A stretch of DNA of 64,000 nucleotides, taken from positions 46,660 through 110,659 of the forward strand of contig JAJRQG010000007.1 of the NCBI GenBank assembly GCA_024280395.1, in the 5' to 3' direction. This stretch comes from Gammaproteobacteria bacterium. GTDB lineage: Bacteria; Pseudomonadota; Gammaproteobacteria; Xanthomonadales; Marinicellaceae. Below the pieces are notes generated by a model that saw only the letters and a list, made by a program, of their open reading frames with translations, made no database searches and was not told the DNA's origin. This document shows positions 53,263 through 62,878 of this stretch, one piece after another. The position numbers and the translations under genes were made by a program. Numbering within the stretch: position 1 is the first letter of the stretch; each line of letters opens with the position of its first letter.

Positions 53263-54714
53263 GTGCTACAACTTAACAACCCATCCTTGCTGAAAAAAAG
53301 TCTGTTCATAAATGGCAAATGGCTAAAAAGCAAAATAACCACAACTGTTACTAACCCTTTTGACAATTCAACTATTTCAACAGTCAGTTTGTGTGACAAA
53401 AAACAATGCAATGATGCGATCACGTATGCGCAAACTGCCTTTAAATCTTGGCGTGAATTTACCGCCAAGCAACGTTCAAACCTGCTGTACAAATGGTATG
53501 AACTGATTCTCGCAAACAAAAAAGATTTGGCTCAAATCATCACCTACGAACAAGGCAAACCACTTGCTGAAGCTCTTGGTGAAATTGTTTATGGTGCCAG
53601 TTATATACAGTGGTTTGCCGAACAAGCCAAACGCATTGATGGTGACATTATTCCACCGCCCAATTCCGATCAACGTATTGCTTGTATCAAACAACCCATT
53701 GGCGTTGTTGCTTGCATAACACCTTGGAATTTTCCCAATGCCATGTTAGCGCGTAAAATTGCGCCTGCCCTGGCAGCGGGTTGCACAGTGGTTTGCAAAC
53801 CATCTGAACTAACGCCGTTATCAGCTTTAGCCCTAACTGAATTATCTAGACAAGCTGGCATCCCCACCGGTGTCATTAATATCCTCATGGGTGATGCAGC
53901 AATGATTGGTAAACAATTTTGTGCCAGTAAAATCATCAAGAAACTCAGTTTCACAGGTTCTACTGCTGTAGGAAAATTATTAGCCGCACAATGCGTAGAT
54001 ACTTTAAAAAGGATAACAATGGAACTCGGTGGCAATGCTCCATTCATCGTTTTTGAAGATGCCAACATTGACTCGGCCGTTGAAGGACTTATGGCATCAA
54101 AATACCGCAACAGTGGGCAAACCTGTGTTTGTACCAATCGTATATTGGTGCAAAAACCTATAGCCAAAATCTTTAAACAGAAATTAATAGACGCGGTTAA
54201 ATCTCAACTGGTGGTTGGCTTTGGTGCAAACAAAGATGTGACAACGGGTCCTTTGATAAACCAACAAGCTTGTCTTAAGGTAGATGAGTTGGTCAATGAC
54301 GCCCTAAAAAAAGGTGCTCAAATTGACTACCAAGATACAACTCGAGAAGGAAATCTATACCCACCAACCGTATTAAGCAATGTATCAGCACAGATGGAAA
54401 TTGCCCAACAGGAAATTTTTGGACCCGTTGCCATTATTATTGAATTTGATAACGAACAACAAGCACTGGAAATTGCCAACAATACGGATGCAGGATTAGC
54501 CGCTTACTTTTTTACCCAAGACTATCGACGAATTTATCGGGTCAGTGAAGCCCTAGAATATGGCATGGTTGGCATCAATTCGGGCATTATTTCAAATGAA
54601 ATGGCTCCATTTGGCGGGGTTAAACAATCGGGCATGGGCAGAGAGGGTTCAAAATATGGTTTAGATGACTATCTTGAAATTAAATACATTTGCCTAGGGG
54701 GCATAAACTCATGA
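53263..54714 (+). CDS. gabD: Succinate-semialdehyde dehydrogenase (NAD(P)+)
   Basis: A 483-residue aldehyde dehydrogenase that oxidises succinate semialdehyde to succinate. The start is a GTG at 53263 with GGAA ahead. The N-terminus LLKKSLFINGKWLKS matches GabD. Catalytic residues are Glu255 in MELGGNAPF and Cys288 in NSGQTCVCTN, with a nearby Cys290 as in E. coli GabD. The cofactor segment is FTGSTAVGK (230-238). The stop overlaps the gabT ATG (ATGA), so the two steps of GABA breakdown are coupled. Glutarate-semialdehyde dehydrogenase is an alternative substrate class. Confidence 0.9.
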   Translation: MLQLNNPSLLKKSLFINGKWLKSKITTTVTNPFDNSTISTVSLCDKKQCNDAITYAQTAFKSWREFTAKQRSNLLYKWYELILANKKDLAQIITYEQGKPLAEALGEIVYGASYIQWFAEQAKRIDGDIIPPPNSDQRIACIKQPIGVVACITPWNFPNAMLARKIAPALAAGCTVVCKPSELTPLSALALTELSRQAGIPTGVINILMGDAAMIGKQFCASKIIKKLSFTGSTAVGKLLAAQCVDTLKRITMELGGNAPFIVFEDANIDSAVEGLMASKYRNSGQTCVCTNRILVQKPIAKIFKQKLIDAVKSQLVVGFGANKDVTTGPLINQQACLKVDELVNDALKKGAQIDYQDTTREGNLYPPTVLSNVSAQMEIAQQEIFGPVAIIIEFDNEQQALEIANNTDAGLAAYFFTQDYRRIYRVSEALEYGMVGINSGIISNEMAPFGGVKQSGMGREGSKYGLDDYLEIKYICLGGINS

Positions 54715-55979
54715 TTACAAATAATGATTTACAACAGAGGAAGCAACGTGTTATTGCTCGCGGCATGGGCAACTTAGCTCCTGTTTATATTGAACGAGGG
54801 TGCAATGCTGAGTTATGGGATGTAGAAGGCAAGCGCTATATTGATTTTGGTAGCGGTATCGCTGTTAATAATACTGGACACTCTCACCCAACAATTACCA
54901 AAGCAGTTAAAAACCAACTAGACAAGTTTTCACACAGCTGCATTATGGTTACCCCTTACATATCAGCAGTTGAATTGGCGGAGAAACTGGTTGAAATTGC
55001 ACCGGGAGAAAGTGAAAAAAAAGCCATTTTTGTTAGTACGGGTGCTGAAGCGGTTGAAAACTGTATCAAGATTGCACGGGCACACACCAAGCGCCGTGGC
55101 ATTGTCGCTTTTAATGGTGGGTTCCATGGACGCACCAATATGACCATGGGTTTAACGGGGAAAATTACACCCTATAAACATTTGTTTGGCCCGTTCCCCA
55201 ATGATATTTACCATGTTCCTTATCCTGTTAGTTACCATGGCATTTCGAGCAAACACAGTTTACAAGCGCTCGAAACTCTCTTCAAAACCAGCATTGGCGC
55301 TGAAGATATTGCAGCCATTATTATTGAGCCTATTCAAGGTGAAGGGGGTTTTTATGCAGCCCCTGCTTATTTTTTATTGGCCTTGCGTGATATTTGTGAC
55401 AAATATGGCATTGTTTTAATCGCCGATGAAATCCAAACAGGTTTTGGGCGAACTGGTCATATGTTTAGTTTTGAAGGACACAATATCGAACCCGATTTAA
55501 TTACCATGGCCAAAGGCATTGCTGGCGGTTTTCCACTAGCAGCAGTTGTCGGTAAAGCTGAAATCATGGATTCTCCACTACCAGGCGGGCTGGGTGGAAC
55601 CTATGCAGGTTCACCCATAGCTTGTGTAGCCGCACTTGAAGTTTTAAAAATTTTAAAAAGTGACAATTTGATTAACCGCGCCAAAAAAATTGGCCAACGT
55701 TTCGCAAAAAAACTGAGGCAAATGCAAAAGCAAGACAATAGTATTGGTGATATTCGTGTGCATGGTGCTATGATAGCTATAGAATTGGTAAAAAATGGTG
55801 ATGCCAATAGACCCGATGCTAAACGTACTGGCTCAATCGTTCAACAAGCCCACAAAAGCGGTTTAATACTATTGAATTGTGGTATTCGTTCCAATGTCAT
55901 TCGGTTTTTACCTCCATTAACTATCAGTGATGAAACCATCGATGAGGGCCTAGCAATTTTACAATCCATCATGAAATAA
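54711..55979 (+). CDS. gabT: 4-aminobutyrate aminotransferase
   Basis: A 422-residue class III PLP aminotransferase that converts GABA and 2-oxoglutarate to succinate semialdehyde and glutamate. I take the ATG at 54711, behind AGGGGG; the frame reaches a TTG 21 bases earlier inside gabD. The PLP lysine is Lys268 in MAKGIAGGFPLAAVVG, the same number as in E. coli GabT. IADEIQTGFGRTG is the cofactor-binding aspartate loop and FNGGFHGRTN the conserved aromatic stretch. It is followed one base later by a regulator gene of the GabR type. Confidence 0.9.
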   Translation: MITNNDLQQRKQRVIARGMGNLAPVYIERGCNAELWDVEGKRYIDFGSGIAVNNTGHSHPTITKAVKNQLDKFSHSCIMVTPYISAVELAEKLVEIAPGESEKKAIFVSTGAEAVENCIKIARAHTKRRGIVAFNGGFHGRTNMTMGLTGKITPYKHLFGPFPNDIYHVPYPVSYHGISSKHSLQALETLFKTSIGAEDIAAIIIEPIQGEGGFYAAPAYFLLALRDICDKYGIVLIADEIQTGFGRTGHMFSFEGHNIEPDLITMAKGIAGGFPLAAVVGKAEIMDSPLPGGLGGTYAGSPIACVAALEVLKILKSDNLINRAKKIGQRFAKKLRQMQKQDNSIGDIRVHGAMIAIELVKNGDANRPDAKRTGSIVQQAHKSGLILLNCGIRSNVIRFLPPLTISDETIDEGLAILQSIMK

Positions 55980-55980
55980 A

Positions 55981-57846
55981 ATGAACCTATTAATCAGTTT
56001 AGATAGCAAAAGTAAGCTCGGATTGCAACAACAAATACGACAGCAAATGGTTGCCGCTATTTTATCCGGATCCATTCCTGTTGGGCAACGTATAATCTCT
56101 TCTCGTAAACTATCTGAACAACTGCAGGTTGCACGCAATACCGTAACATTAGCCTACAATCAACTAATTGATGAAGGCTACCTCAATAGTTGTGAACGCA
56201 AAGGTTTATTTGTGAATGAAAGTATTCTCAATGACCGCAGTACAGGAATTGTTACACAGCACAATACTTTCACTAAAATCACTTCACCAAAATCTAAACT
56301 TTTTTGGCAGAAAAAAATTAAAATCAAACCCAATAATAGTAATCATTTTCACTATCCAAGTGATTGGGATAAACACCCGTATCCTTTTATCGACGGAGTT
56401 TTTGATCGCTCACTATATCCAGTAAAACAATGGCAAGAAGCCAGTCGTCTTGCCTTTAGCAATGTCAATGCACAAAACATGTCATCGCTTAATGAAGAAG
56501 ATGACTCGCGACTGATTGAAGAAATTAGAACCAAAATTTTACCCAGAAGGGGTATCAAAGCCCAAAGAGAACAAATATTATTGACCTCTGGCAGTCAACA
56601 TGCCCTTTATCTAATCATACAACTATTGTGTAATAAAAAAACAACAGTAGCCGTTGAAGAACCTGGCTCAATAAGCCTTCGGAATTGTTTGAAGCTTACT
56701 GAATGCAAAATTCACCCCCAGAAAATTGATAAAGATGGCATGATTATTGATAATAGAATAGAACCATGTCAACTTGTATTTGTTACACCCAGTCACCAAA
56801 ATCCAACCGCTATTACCATGTCACAGCAAAGGCGAGAAAAACTAATGGCTTTTGCGAAGAAGTATGGGCAACTTATTATTGAAGATGATTCAGATTGTGA
56901 ACGGAATTATTTTGGCAACCCTCAACCTGCATTGTGTAGCTTGGGCATATCCAACCAAGTTATTTATGTTTCTGCAATCCCAAAGGCCATTGCCCCCGGT
57001 TTAGATGTTGGGTTCATTGTTGCTAATCCCGAGTTAATTATACAAGCCAAACATTTACGACAATTGATGTTAGGCAACAGCAATAAATCCATTCAACGAA
57101 CCGCTGCTTTTTTTCTATTTTTGGGTTATTACGATGCCTTTCTGATGAAAGCGAACAAAATTTTTCAACGCCGTTGGAATGCGTTAAGAGATGCATTAAA
57201 TCACTATTTACCCAATGCCATCCTTACTATGCCCAATCAAGGTGGCACGGCTTTTTGGGTTAAATGCCCAGAAAATATTCACATCAAACAACTGATATCA
57301 CGAGCGGCCAAGCAAGGGATCTTAATTGAACCCGTTAAAGATTATTACTACAAGAATAAAAACTACAAAGCCGATCATTCTCAAGCCTGTTTCAGAATGG
57401 GTGTTACCAGTATTGACGAAAGTAACATTCGAACAGGTGTAGCAAAGTTAGCCAAACTCATTCGAGAATTTTCGGGCGATCAAAACATTACGCTTAGCAG
57501 TTACAGTCAACAACCACTGGATTCTAAAAATTTATTCAAAAAATTGGCAGGGGCGACATTAATTTGTCAAACAGTTTATGGTGAGCCTTGTCAAATTGTC
57601 ATTAGAGCCGATGGCAAATTAACTGGGCATGCTGGCTTTGATAAGCAAGACCAAGACAAGGGCCGTTGGTGGATTGAGGACGGTTGTTGGTTTCGCCAAT
57701 GGAGCAGTTGGTCCTATGGAGAGCAAGCCTGCTTCTTTGTGATTATTGAAGAACAACAAATCAGTTGGTTCAACCAAAATGGAAGACTGGTAGATACCGC
57801 TATTATCCAAACCGTGGACTACACTCAAAAAAACCAACTGGTCTAA
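55981..57846 (+). CDS. MocR/GabR-type PLP-dependent regulator with extra C-terminal domain
   Basis: A 621-residue regulator, about 120 longer than normal MocR/GabR proteins. Residues 12-78 are a GntR winged helix (ISSRKLSEQLQVARNTVTLA). Residues about 125-495 are a class I aminotransferase fold with Lys335 as the PLP lysine (SAIPKAIAPG) and Arg472 (FRMGVTS) for a substrate carboxylate. The pyridine-nitrogen motif is EDDSDCE at 301-307, where relatives have EDDYDSE, so the PLP-contacting Tyr is Ser304. Residues about 515-612 form an added domain with GRWWIEDGCWFRQWSSWSYG, rich in Trp and not part of MocR. It lies one base after gabT and probably controls gabD-gabT in response to GABA. Confidence 0.82.
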   Translation: MNLLISLDSKSKLGLQQQIRQQMVAAILSGSIPVGQRIISSRKLSEQLQVARNTVTLAYNQLIDEGYLNSCERKGLFVNESILNDRSTGIVTQHNTFTKITSPKSKLFWQKKIKIKPNNSNHFHYPSDWDKHPYPFIDGVFDRSLYPVKQWQEASRLAFSNVNAQNMSSLNEEDDSRLIEEIRTKILPRRGIKAQREQILLTSGSQHALYLIIQLLCNKKTTVAVEEPGSISLRNCLKLTECKIHPQKIDKDGMIIDNRIEPCQLVFVTPSHQNPTAITMSQQRREKLMAFAKKYGQLIIEDDSDCERNYFGNPQPALCSLGISNQVIYVSAIPKAIAPGLDVGFIVANPELIIQAKHLRQLMLGNSNKSIQRTAAFFLFLGYYDAFLMKANKIFQRRWNALRDALNHYLPNAILTMPNQGGTAFWVKCPENIHIKQLISRAAKQGILIEPVKDYYYKNKNYKADHSQACFRMGVTSIDESNIRTGVAKLAKLIREFSGDQNITLSSYSQQPLDSKNLFKKLAGATLICQTVYGEPCQIVIRADGKLTGHAGFDKQDQDKGRWWIEDGCWFRQWSSWSYGEQACFFVIIEEQQISWFNQNGRLVDTAIIQTVDYTQKNQLV

Positions 57847-57926
57847 TGCCAGATTTGAATCTGGACCTAAACAAGCAATAACAAACCTCGTATAATCTAT
57901 TTTAAATAATCGTATTAGAGAACTGC

Positions 57927-58805
57927 ATGTCAAAACTTAATATTGGTGGCCTACAACTGTCACTGGATAACAACAACTCAACACTTGATGAAAATAATTT
58001 TGACCAAATAGAAAGTGAAATTGAACTGGCAATGACGCGCTTTCCTTGGATTGACATGTTGGTTTTAAGTGAACTGGTCAGCTATGGCGTTAAAGCCATT
58101 TATGCGCAAAAGAAAAATTCAGATGTTGAAAACTTCTTTAGCAAACTGGCCAAAAAACACCATGTCTGGATAGTACCAGGTTCGTACCTGGAAAAATCGG
58201 GCCAGGATGTTTTCAATACCTCTCCAGTCATTAACCCAAAAGGAGAAATTGTGGCACGTTATCGCAAGATTTATCCTTTTTTACCCTATGAAAACAATAT
58301 CACTGCTGGCAATAAATTTGTGGTCTTCGAAGTGCCCAATATCGGCAAACTAGGTGTTGTAATTTGTTACGATCAATGGTTCCCTGAGGTTATCCGAAAT
58401 CTAACTTGGCTAGGAGCTGAAGCAATAATCTGCCCAACATTAACCAATACAATAGATCGGCCAACTGAACTTGCATTGGCTCGCGCAAATTCAATAGTCA
58501 ATCAATGCTACTTTGTAAATATTAATTCCACTGGTCGAAGTGCTTATGGCAAGTCTGTCATTTATGGCCCCGAAGGTGACACCATTTACCAGGCCAGTAC
58601 AGGGCAAGAACTCATCACTGTAGAATTGGATTTTGATCGAGTTCGTCATGTTCGAGAAAGAGGACTGTTTGGTCTGTGCCAAAATTCAAAAAGTTTTCGA
58701 GACAATAAAATTATTTTTCCTGCATACCAAAAAAATGCAGGTGATGGTGAATTAAAAAATTTAGGTAAACTCCAGATGCCACAAGCAAATATCAAGCTGG
58801 ACTAG
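57927..58805 (+). CDS. Carbon-nitrogen hydrolase (nitrilase superfamily)
   Basis: A 292-residue amidohydrolase. The Glu-Lys-Cys catalytic triad is intact: Glu49 (LVLSELVSYG), Lys114 (ARYRKIYPF) and Cys147 (GVVICYDQWFPE). Such enzymes hydrolyse linear amides, omega-amides or N-carbamoyl compounds. Position 80 bases after the GabR-like regulator, on the same strand, suggests a role in feeding the GABA pathway, for instance by deamidating a carboxamide precursor. The exact substrate is unknown. A small hairpin (CCAGAT/ATCTGG, 57849-57864) lies between the two genes. Confidence 0.83.
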   Translation: MSKLNIGGLQLSLDNNNSTLDENNFDQIESEIELAMTRFPWIDMLVLSELVSYGVKAIYAQKKNSDVENFFSKLAKKHHVWIVPGSYLEKSGQDVFNTSPVINPKGEIVARYRKIYPFLPYENNITAGNKFVVFEVPNIGKLGVVICYDQWFPEVIRNLTWLGAEAIICPTLTNTIDRPTELALARANSIVNQCYFVNINSTGRSAYGKSVIYGPEGDTIYQASTGQELITVELDFDRVRHVRERGLFGLCQNSKSFRDNKIIFPAYQKNAGDGELKNLGKLQMPQANIKLD

Positions 58806-58885
58806 TCCAGAGTAAACAACTGGTTCTATTGCCAAAAATACAATTAATGTAAAATTTTGAAATCGAGTGATGAGGAGTATTATAA

Positions 58886-60946
58886 ATGTCAAAACAGAAA
58901 AATATCAAAACTGTAAAGTTTAACAAAAACATGTTAACAACCGCTGTAAGTACTGCACTAATGGTCAATGGTGTTGCTTGGTCTCAAGCAAATGATGATC
59001 AACAAGTACAAGATAAAAAAGGAGTTGAGGAAATTATAGTAACGGCCAATCGCCGTGAACAATCTATCGATGATGTGCCTTACAATATATCGGCCGTTTC
59101 TGGAGACTTCTTGGTTAAAGCACAAATAACTGACACAGCTGAGCTGATGCGCAGTATTCCAGGTGTTGCTGTTGTAGATCGCGGACAAAGAAATTCAGGT
59201 GTTATTAATGGCATCAACATAAGGGGCTTGAATGTGGATGGCTCTGCATTTGGGGACTACCAACTATCAACAGTTCCGACAGTATCCACCTATGTGAATG
59301 AAACTCCTATATATGCTAATTTTGTTCTTAAAGATATTGATAGAATCGAAGTGTTGCGCGGACCACAAGGTACGTTATACGGCTCAGGTTCTCTGGGGGG
59401 AACAGTTAAATATATATTGAATAAGCCAAAGATTGGCGAGTTCGAAGGAAGGGCCACAGCTGGTTTAAGTTCAACAAATGGTTCAAGTGGCACCAGTTGG
59501 GATGCTGATGTCATGCTGAATTTTCCAGTTGGAGATAATTTTGCCATTCGTATCGTTGGTGGGCGAATGGATTACGCGGGCATTACCGACTATACCAATG
59601 TCTATGAACTGGATCAAAATGGCGTGCCATTAGCTCCGGATGGCCCCCTAGGAGCTGCATCGGTTGTTAAATCAGTCAAAGATGCTGACTTTGTTACTGT
59701 CAATCACGCCCGAATTTCGGCACTTTTTGAACCAACAGATAATTTTTCTGCGTTGCTTTCTTATCAAACTCAATCCGACAATATTGGTGGCAGAAGGCAA
59801 CCCACCCGTGGATCAAATGGTTTTGGCGAGCCTTATGGAGACTACGAAAATGGTTCTGTTTTGCTAGAACCATCAACCAGAGAAGTTGATTTGACCAGTT
59901 TAGAAATGGATTTAGACTTAGGGTTTGCCACACTGACCAGTAGCTCTTCTACTTATGACCACACTGGCGATAGCATCAGTGAAAACACAGGGTTTTATGC
60001 TCAAAATGGCTGGCTAGCAGCCTTTTATTACAACTACCCACGTCCGATGGCAGAAGCGGTTCGCAATTACAGTGACTCCGCTTTTGTTCAGGAACTAAGG
60101 TTGGTCTCCAATGGAGACAATACCCTTGACTATACTGTTGGGCTTTTCTACCAAAATCAAGACTTACAAGGAACACAAGAAAGTTATTTACGTGGCTTTC
60201 AGGCATGGGCGGATGCTGCTTTTGGCCCCGGTGTTGTGGTTGATGACAACGATTTTTCTTATCTGCGCGATCAAAACTTTAAGGACTTATCCTTTTTTGG
60301 TGAAATGAGTTATCATTTTAGCGATGATTTTACCGTAACTATTGGCGCAAGAAGATATGATACAGATTTCATCAATGACACAGCCATGAATGTGGGGTTA
60401 TATAGTTCTTTTAACATCAGTGATACGGCTCATTTTGAAGAAAACGAATCGGGCACTCTATTTAAAGCCAATTTTTCCTACAACTTGTCCGATGATGCCA
60501 TGCTATATGGTACCGTTTCTGAAGGTTTTAGACGAGGAGGCGCCAACGCCGTACCGGTATCGGGTATCTTCGCCGAAGATGCTGCTTGGCAACTATTTAA
60601 TCCCGACACCAATACCAACTATGAATTTGGAATAAAAGGCAACCGCAATGGTGTGAGTTATAATGTATCTTTATTTTATGTCGATTGGCAGGATATTCAA
60701 ATCAATACAGCGACAACCAACTGGGGATTTTTTGCTGCACAGAATGGCGGGACTGCTAAAACTTCTGGACTTGAAGCAGAAATTCATGGCTACTTTGGTG
60801 AAGAAAATCAGTGGAAATATGATGTAGGTTATGCGTATGTTGATGCCAAGTTAACTGAAAATGTCTATGCCCCCAGTGACCCGAATCAGCAATTTCCTGT
60901 CGCATTAGATGGAACCAAGTTGCCCGGTTACCAAAGAATACATTGA
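58886..60946 (+). CDS. TonB-dependent receptor, N-terminal 686 residues (frameshifted at 3' end)
   Basis: An outer-membrane receptor that imports a ligand with TonB energy. It starts behind AGGAG with a signal peptide (about 1-35) and has a TonB box-like stretch GVEEIIVTANRREQSIDDVP. The plug domain follows (about 50-165, VLRGPQGTLYGSGSLGGTVKY), then the barrel from about 170. The frame stops in TTGCCCGGTTACCAAAGAATACATTGA. One added A near 60935-60939 would restore QRNTLNIALSHG, joining it to the frame that runs from 60943 to 61290, which encodes the last barrel strands. The product is therefore either a real pseudogene or a single-base sequence error. Ligand unknown. Confidence 0.85.
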   Translation: MSKQKNIKTVKFNKNMLTTAVSTALMVNGVAWSQANDDQQVQDKKGVEEIIVTANRREQSIDDVPYNISAVSGDFLVKAQITDTAELMRSIPGVAVVDRGQRNSGVINGINIRGLNVDGSAFGDYQLSTVPTVSTYVNETPIYANFVLKDIDRIEVLRGPQGTLYGSGSLGGTVKYILNKPKIGEFEGRATAGLSSTNGSSGTSWDADVMLNFPVGDNFAIRIVGGRMDYAGITDYTNVYELDQNGVPLAPDGPLGAASVVKSVKDADFVTVNHARISALFEPTDNFSALLSYQTQSDNIGGRRQPTRGSNGFGEPYGDYENGSVLLEPSTREVDLTSLEMDLDLGFATLTSSSSTYDHTGDSISENTGFYAQNGWLAAFYYNYPRPMAEAVRNYSDSAFVQELRLVSNGDNTLDYTVGLFYQNQDLQGTQESYLRGFQAWADAAFGPGVVVDDNDFSYLRDQNFKDLSFFGEMSYHFSDDFTVTIGARRYDTDFINDTAMNVGLYSSFNISDTAHFEENESGTLFKANFSYNLSDDAMLYGTVSEGFRRGGANAVPVSGIFAEDAAWQLFNPDTNTNYEFGIKGNRNGVSYNVSLFYVDWQDIQINTATTNWGFFAAQNGGTAKTSGLEAEIHGYFGEENQWKYDVGYAYVDAKLTENVYAPSDPNQQFPVALDGTKLPGYQRIH

Positions 60947-61290
60947 ATATTGCTTTATCTCATGGCCAAACCTTAAGCAATGATTGGTATTGGTTCAATC
61001 GATTCTCCTTGTATTATCAATCTTCAACTGAAAATGCCATCAGCACATCCCCTCGATTTGCTCAAACACTTGATGGTTTTACTCTGTTAGATATGATGAG
61101 CAGCATCAGTTACAATAACTGGACGGGTACTTTATGGGTGAAAAACATTGCCAATGAAGAAGGCAGTACTGGAGTCTTCAAAGAAGAATATATGGGTACT
61201 TCACCCGCTCAAAACTATTTTGGCAATGGTTCCAAACAGTTTATTTCTCTGCCGAGAACTGTCGGCTTTACTCTATCCTATGAGTTCTAA
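60943..61290 (+). pseudogene. C-terminal remnant of the frameshifted TonB-dependent receptor
   Basis: About 115 codons in the frame shifted by one base from the upstream receptor gene. The text continues a TonB-dependent barrel: NIALSHGQTLSNDWYWFNRF, then TLDGFTLLDMMSSISYNNWT and LPRTVGFTLSYEF, which is the canonical C-terminal strand ending in Phe. It has no proper start or ribosome binding site. Together with the upstream part it would make a normal receptor of about 801 residues. Confidence 0.8.
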
Positions 61291-62878
61291 AGGAAAAAGT
61301 GCAATCCCAGATGTCAATGGTGTTATTCAACAAATTCTACAGTTACTGAAACTAGGACGAGTTGATGACGCCATTGCTTTCTGCCAACAAAATATCAACA
61401 ATTATCCACAGCAATTAGAGTTTAAAATTGTTTTAAGTCATGCCTATCAACAAAAAGGACTGTTTGATGAAATGCTTGCTGTTGCCCAAGAAGCATATGA
61501 CGAAGCAAGCGAGATTGATGCTAGCCATTTCGCAGCTGCAGTTAGATATATAGAATGTGCAATCTATTGTAGCCAAGTCGGCAAAGCCATATATTTGAAT
61601 GACAAATTGGCAAAACAGCACTCCAAAGATGCAACAAAGTTAGCAAAAATTGCAGAGCTTTATTTACATCTGGGTCAACATCAAAAAGTAACAAAAATAC
61701 ACCAAAAGACAGTAGATTTAATGCCCAATAATCCGATTTACCTCTACAATTTAGCAGCAGCTAAAATCAATACGGGTGAATTATTAGACAGTCAAAAATT
61801 ACTCAAACGACTCATTCAGATTGCACCAAAAGATTTTGATGCTTACAATATGCGTAGCGGGCTTACTACTGCCAACCAAGAGAAAAATCACACTGTTGAA
61901 TTACAGAAATTATTGCTGCAAAACCCCAACAATTCAAAAGCCGCTATTACTCTTGGCTTTGCTCTGGCTAAAGAATATGAAGACTTAGGCGACCATCAAA
62001 AATCTTGGCCTTATTTACAGAATGCAAATACAACCCGCAGAAACAATTTATCTTACCGTATTGAGAACGATGTTGATTCCATCAAGCATATCATGAAAAC
62101 AATCAACCAAGATACTTTATCTCAAAGCGAAACCAGCAATAGCAAACATGCGCCCATCTTCATCGTCGGACTGCCCCGTTCTGGAACCACATTAACAGAT
62201 AGGATTCTATCCTCCCATATTCAAGTATCCAGCCTTGGAGAAATCAATGCTCTTGCTTTTGCGTTGATGCACTGTGTTGGAGAACACAAAGGAAAAAATC
62301 AACTTATTGAAAAATCTGTCAAAATAAATTTTAATGAATTGGCCAAAAAATATACGCAAGCCACTCGCGGCTATGGAATGACTGAAAAGTACTTAATTGA
62401 CAAAACTCCGTTGAATTTTCTTTATCTTGGTATCATCAAAAAAGCTTTTCCAAGTGCAAAAATTATTCATGTTAAACGGCATCCAATGGACAGTTGTTAC
62501 GCCATTTATAAAACATTATTCCGCATGGGCTACCCTTTTTCTTACAGCCTTGGTGATTTAGCAAGTTATTACATTAGCTACACCAAAATCATGCAACACT
62601 GGGAAAAGTGCTTTGATAATGCCTTTTATGAATTAAATTACGAAGATTTGGTCAATGATACTGAAAACACAGCAAAAAAACTGTTAGATTACTGCCAACT
62701 TAAGTGGACACCCGAGGTTTTAGCCATGCAAAAAAACAACACGCCAACTGCTACTGCCAGTGCGGTACAAGTTCGTCAAAATATTTATACCACTTCTGTG
62801 GCCAAATGGAAAAACCATTCCAAGCAATTACAAGGATTAAAATTCCAACTAGAACAAGCAGGCATAAACTGTGACTAA
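61280..62878 (+). CDS. TPR-sulfotransferase
   Basis: A 532-residue protein from the ATG at 61280 (MSSKGKSAIPDVNG), which overlaps the receptor stop codon by 11 bases and has no strong binding site, suggesting coupling. Residues about 10-270 are TPR-like repeats (LKLGRVDDAIAFCQQNINNY, LAKIAELYLHLGQHQKVTKI). The C-terminal sulfotransferase domain binds PAPS: 5'-phosphosulfate loop GLPRSGTT at 297-304 and 3'-phosphate site KIIHVKRHPMDSCYAIYKTL. It resembles tyrosyl-protein sulfotransferase-like enzymes that pair with TonB-dependent receptors in many Proteobacteria. Acceptor unknown. Confidence 0.83.
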   Translation: MSSKGKSAIPDVNGVIQQILQLLKLGRVDDAIAFCQQNINNYPQQLEFKIVLSHAYQQKGLFDEMLAVAQEAYDEASEIDASHFAAAVRYIECAIYCSQVGKAIYLNDKLAKQHSKDATKLAKIAELYLHLGQHQKVTKIHQKTVDLMPNNPIYLYNLAAAKINTGELLDSQKLLKRLIQIAPKDFDAYNMRSGLTTANQEKNHTVELQKLLLQNPNNSKAAITLGFALAKEYEDLGDHQKSWPYLQNANTTRRNNLSYRIENDVDSIKHIMKTINQDTLSQSETSNSKHAPIFIVGLPRSGTTLTDRILSSHIQVSSLGEINALAFALMHCVGEHKGKNQLIEKSVKINFNELAKKYTQATRGYGMTEKYLIDKTPLNFLYLGIIKKAFPSAKIIHVKRHPMDSCYAIYKTLFRMGYPFSYSLGDLASYYISYTKIMQHWEKCFDNAFYELNYEDLVNDTENTAKKLLDYCQLKWTPEVLAMQKNNTPTATASAVQVRQNIYTTSVAKWKNHSKQLQGLKFQLEQAGINCD

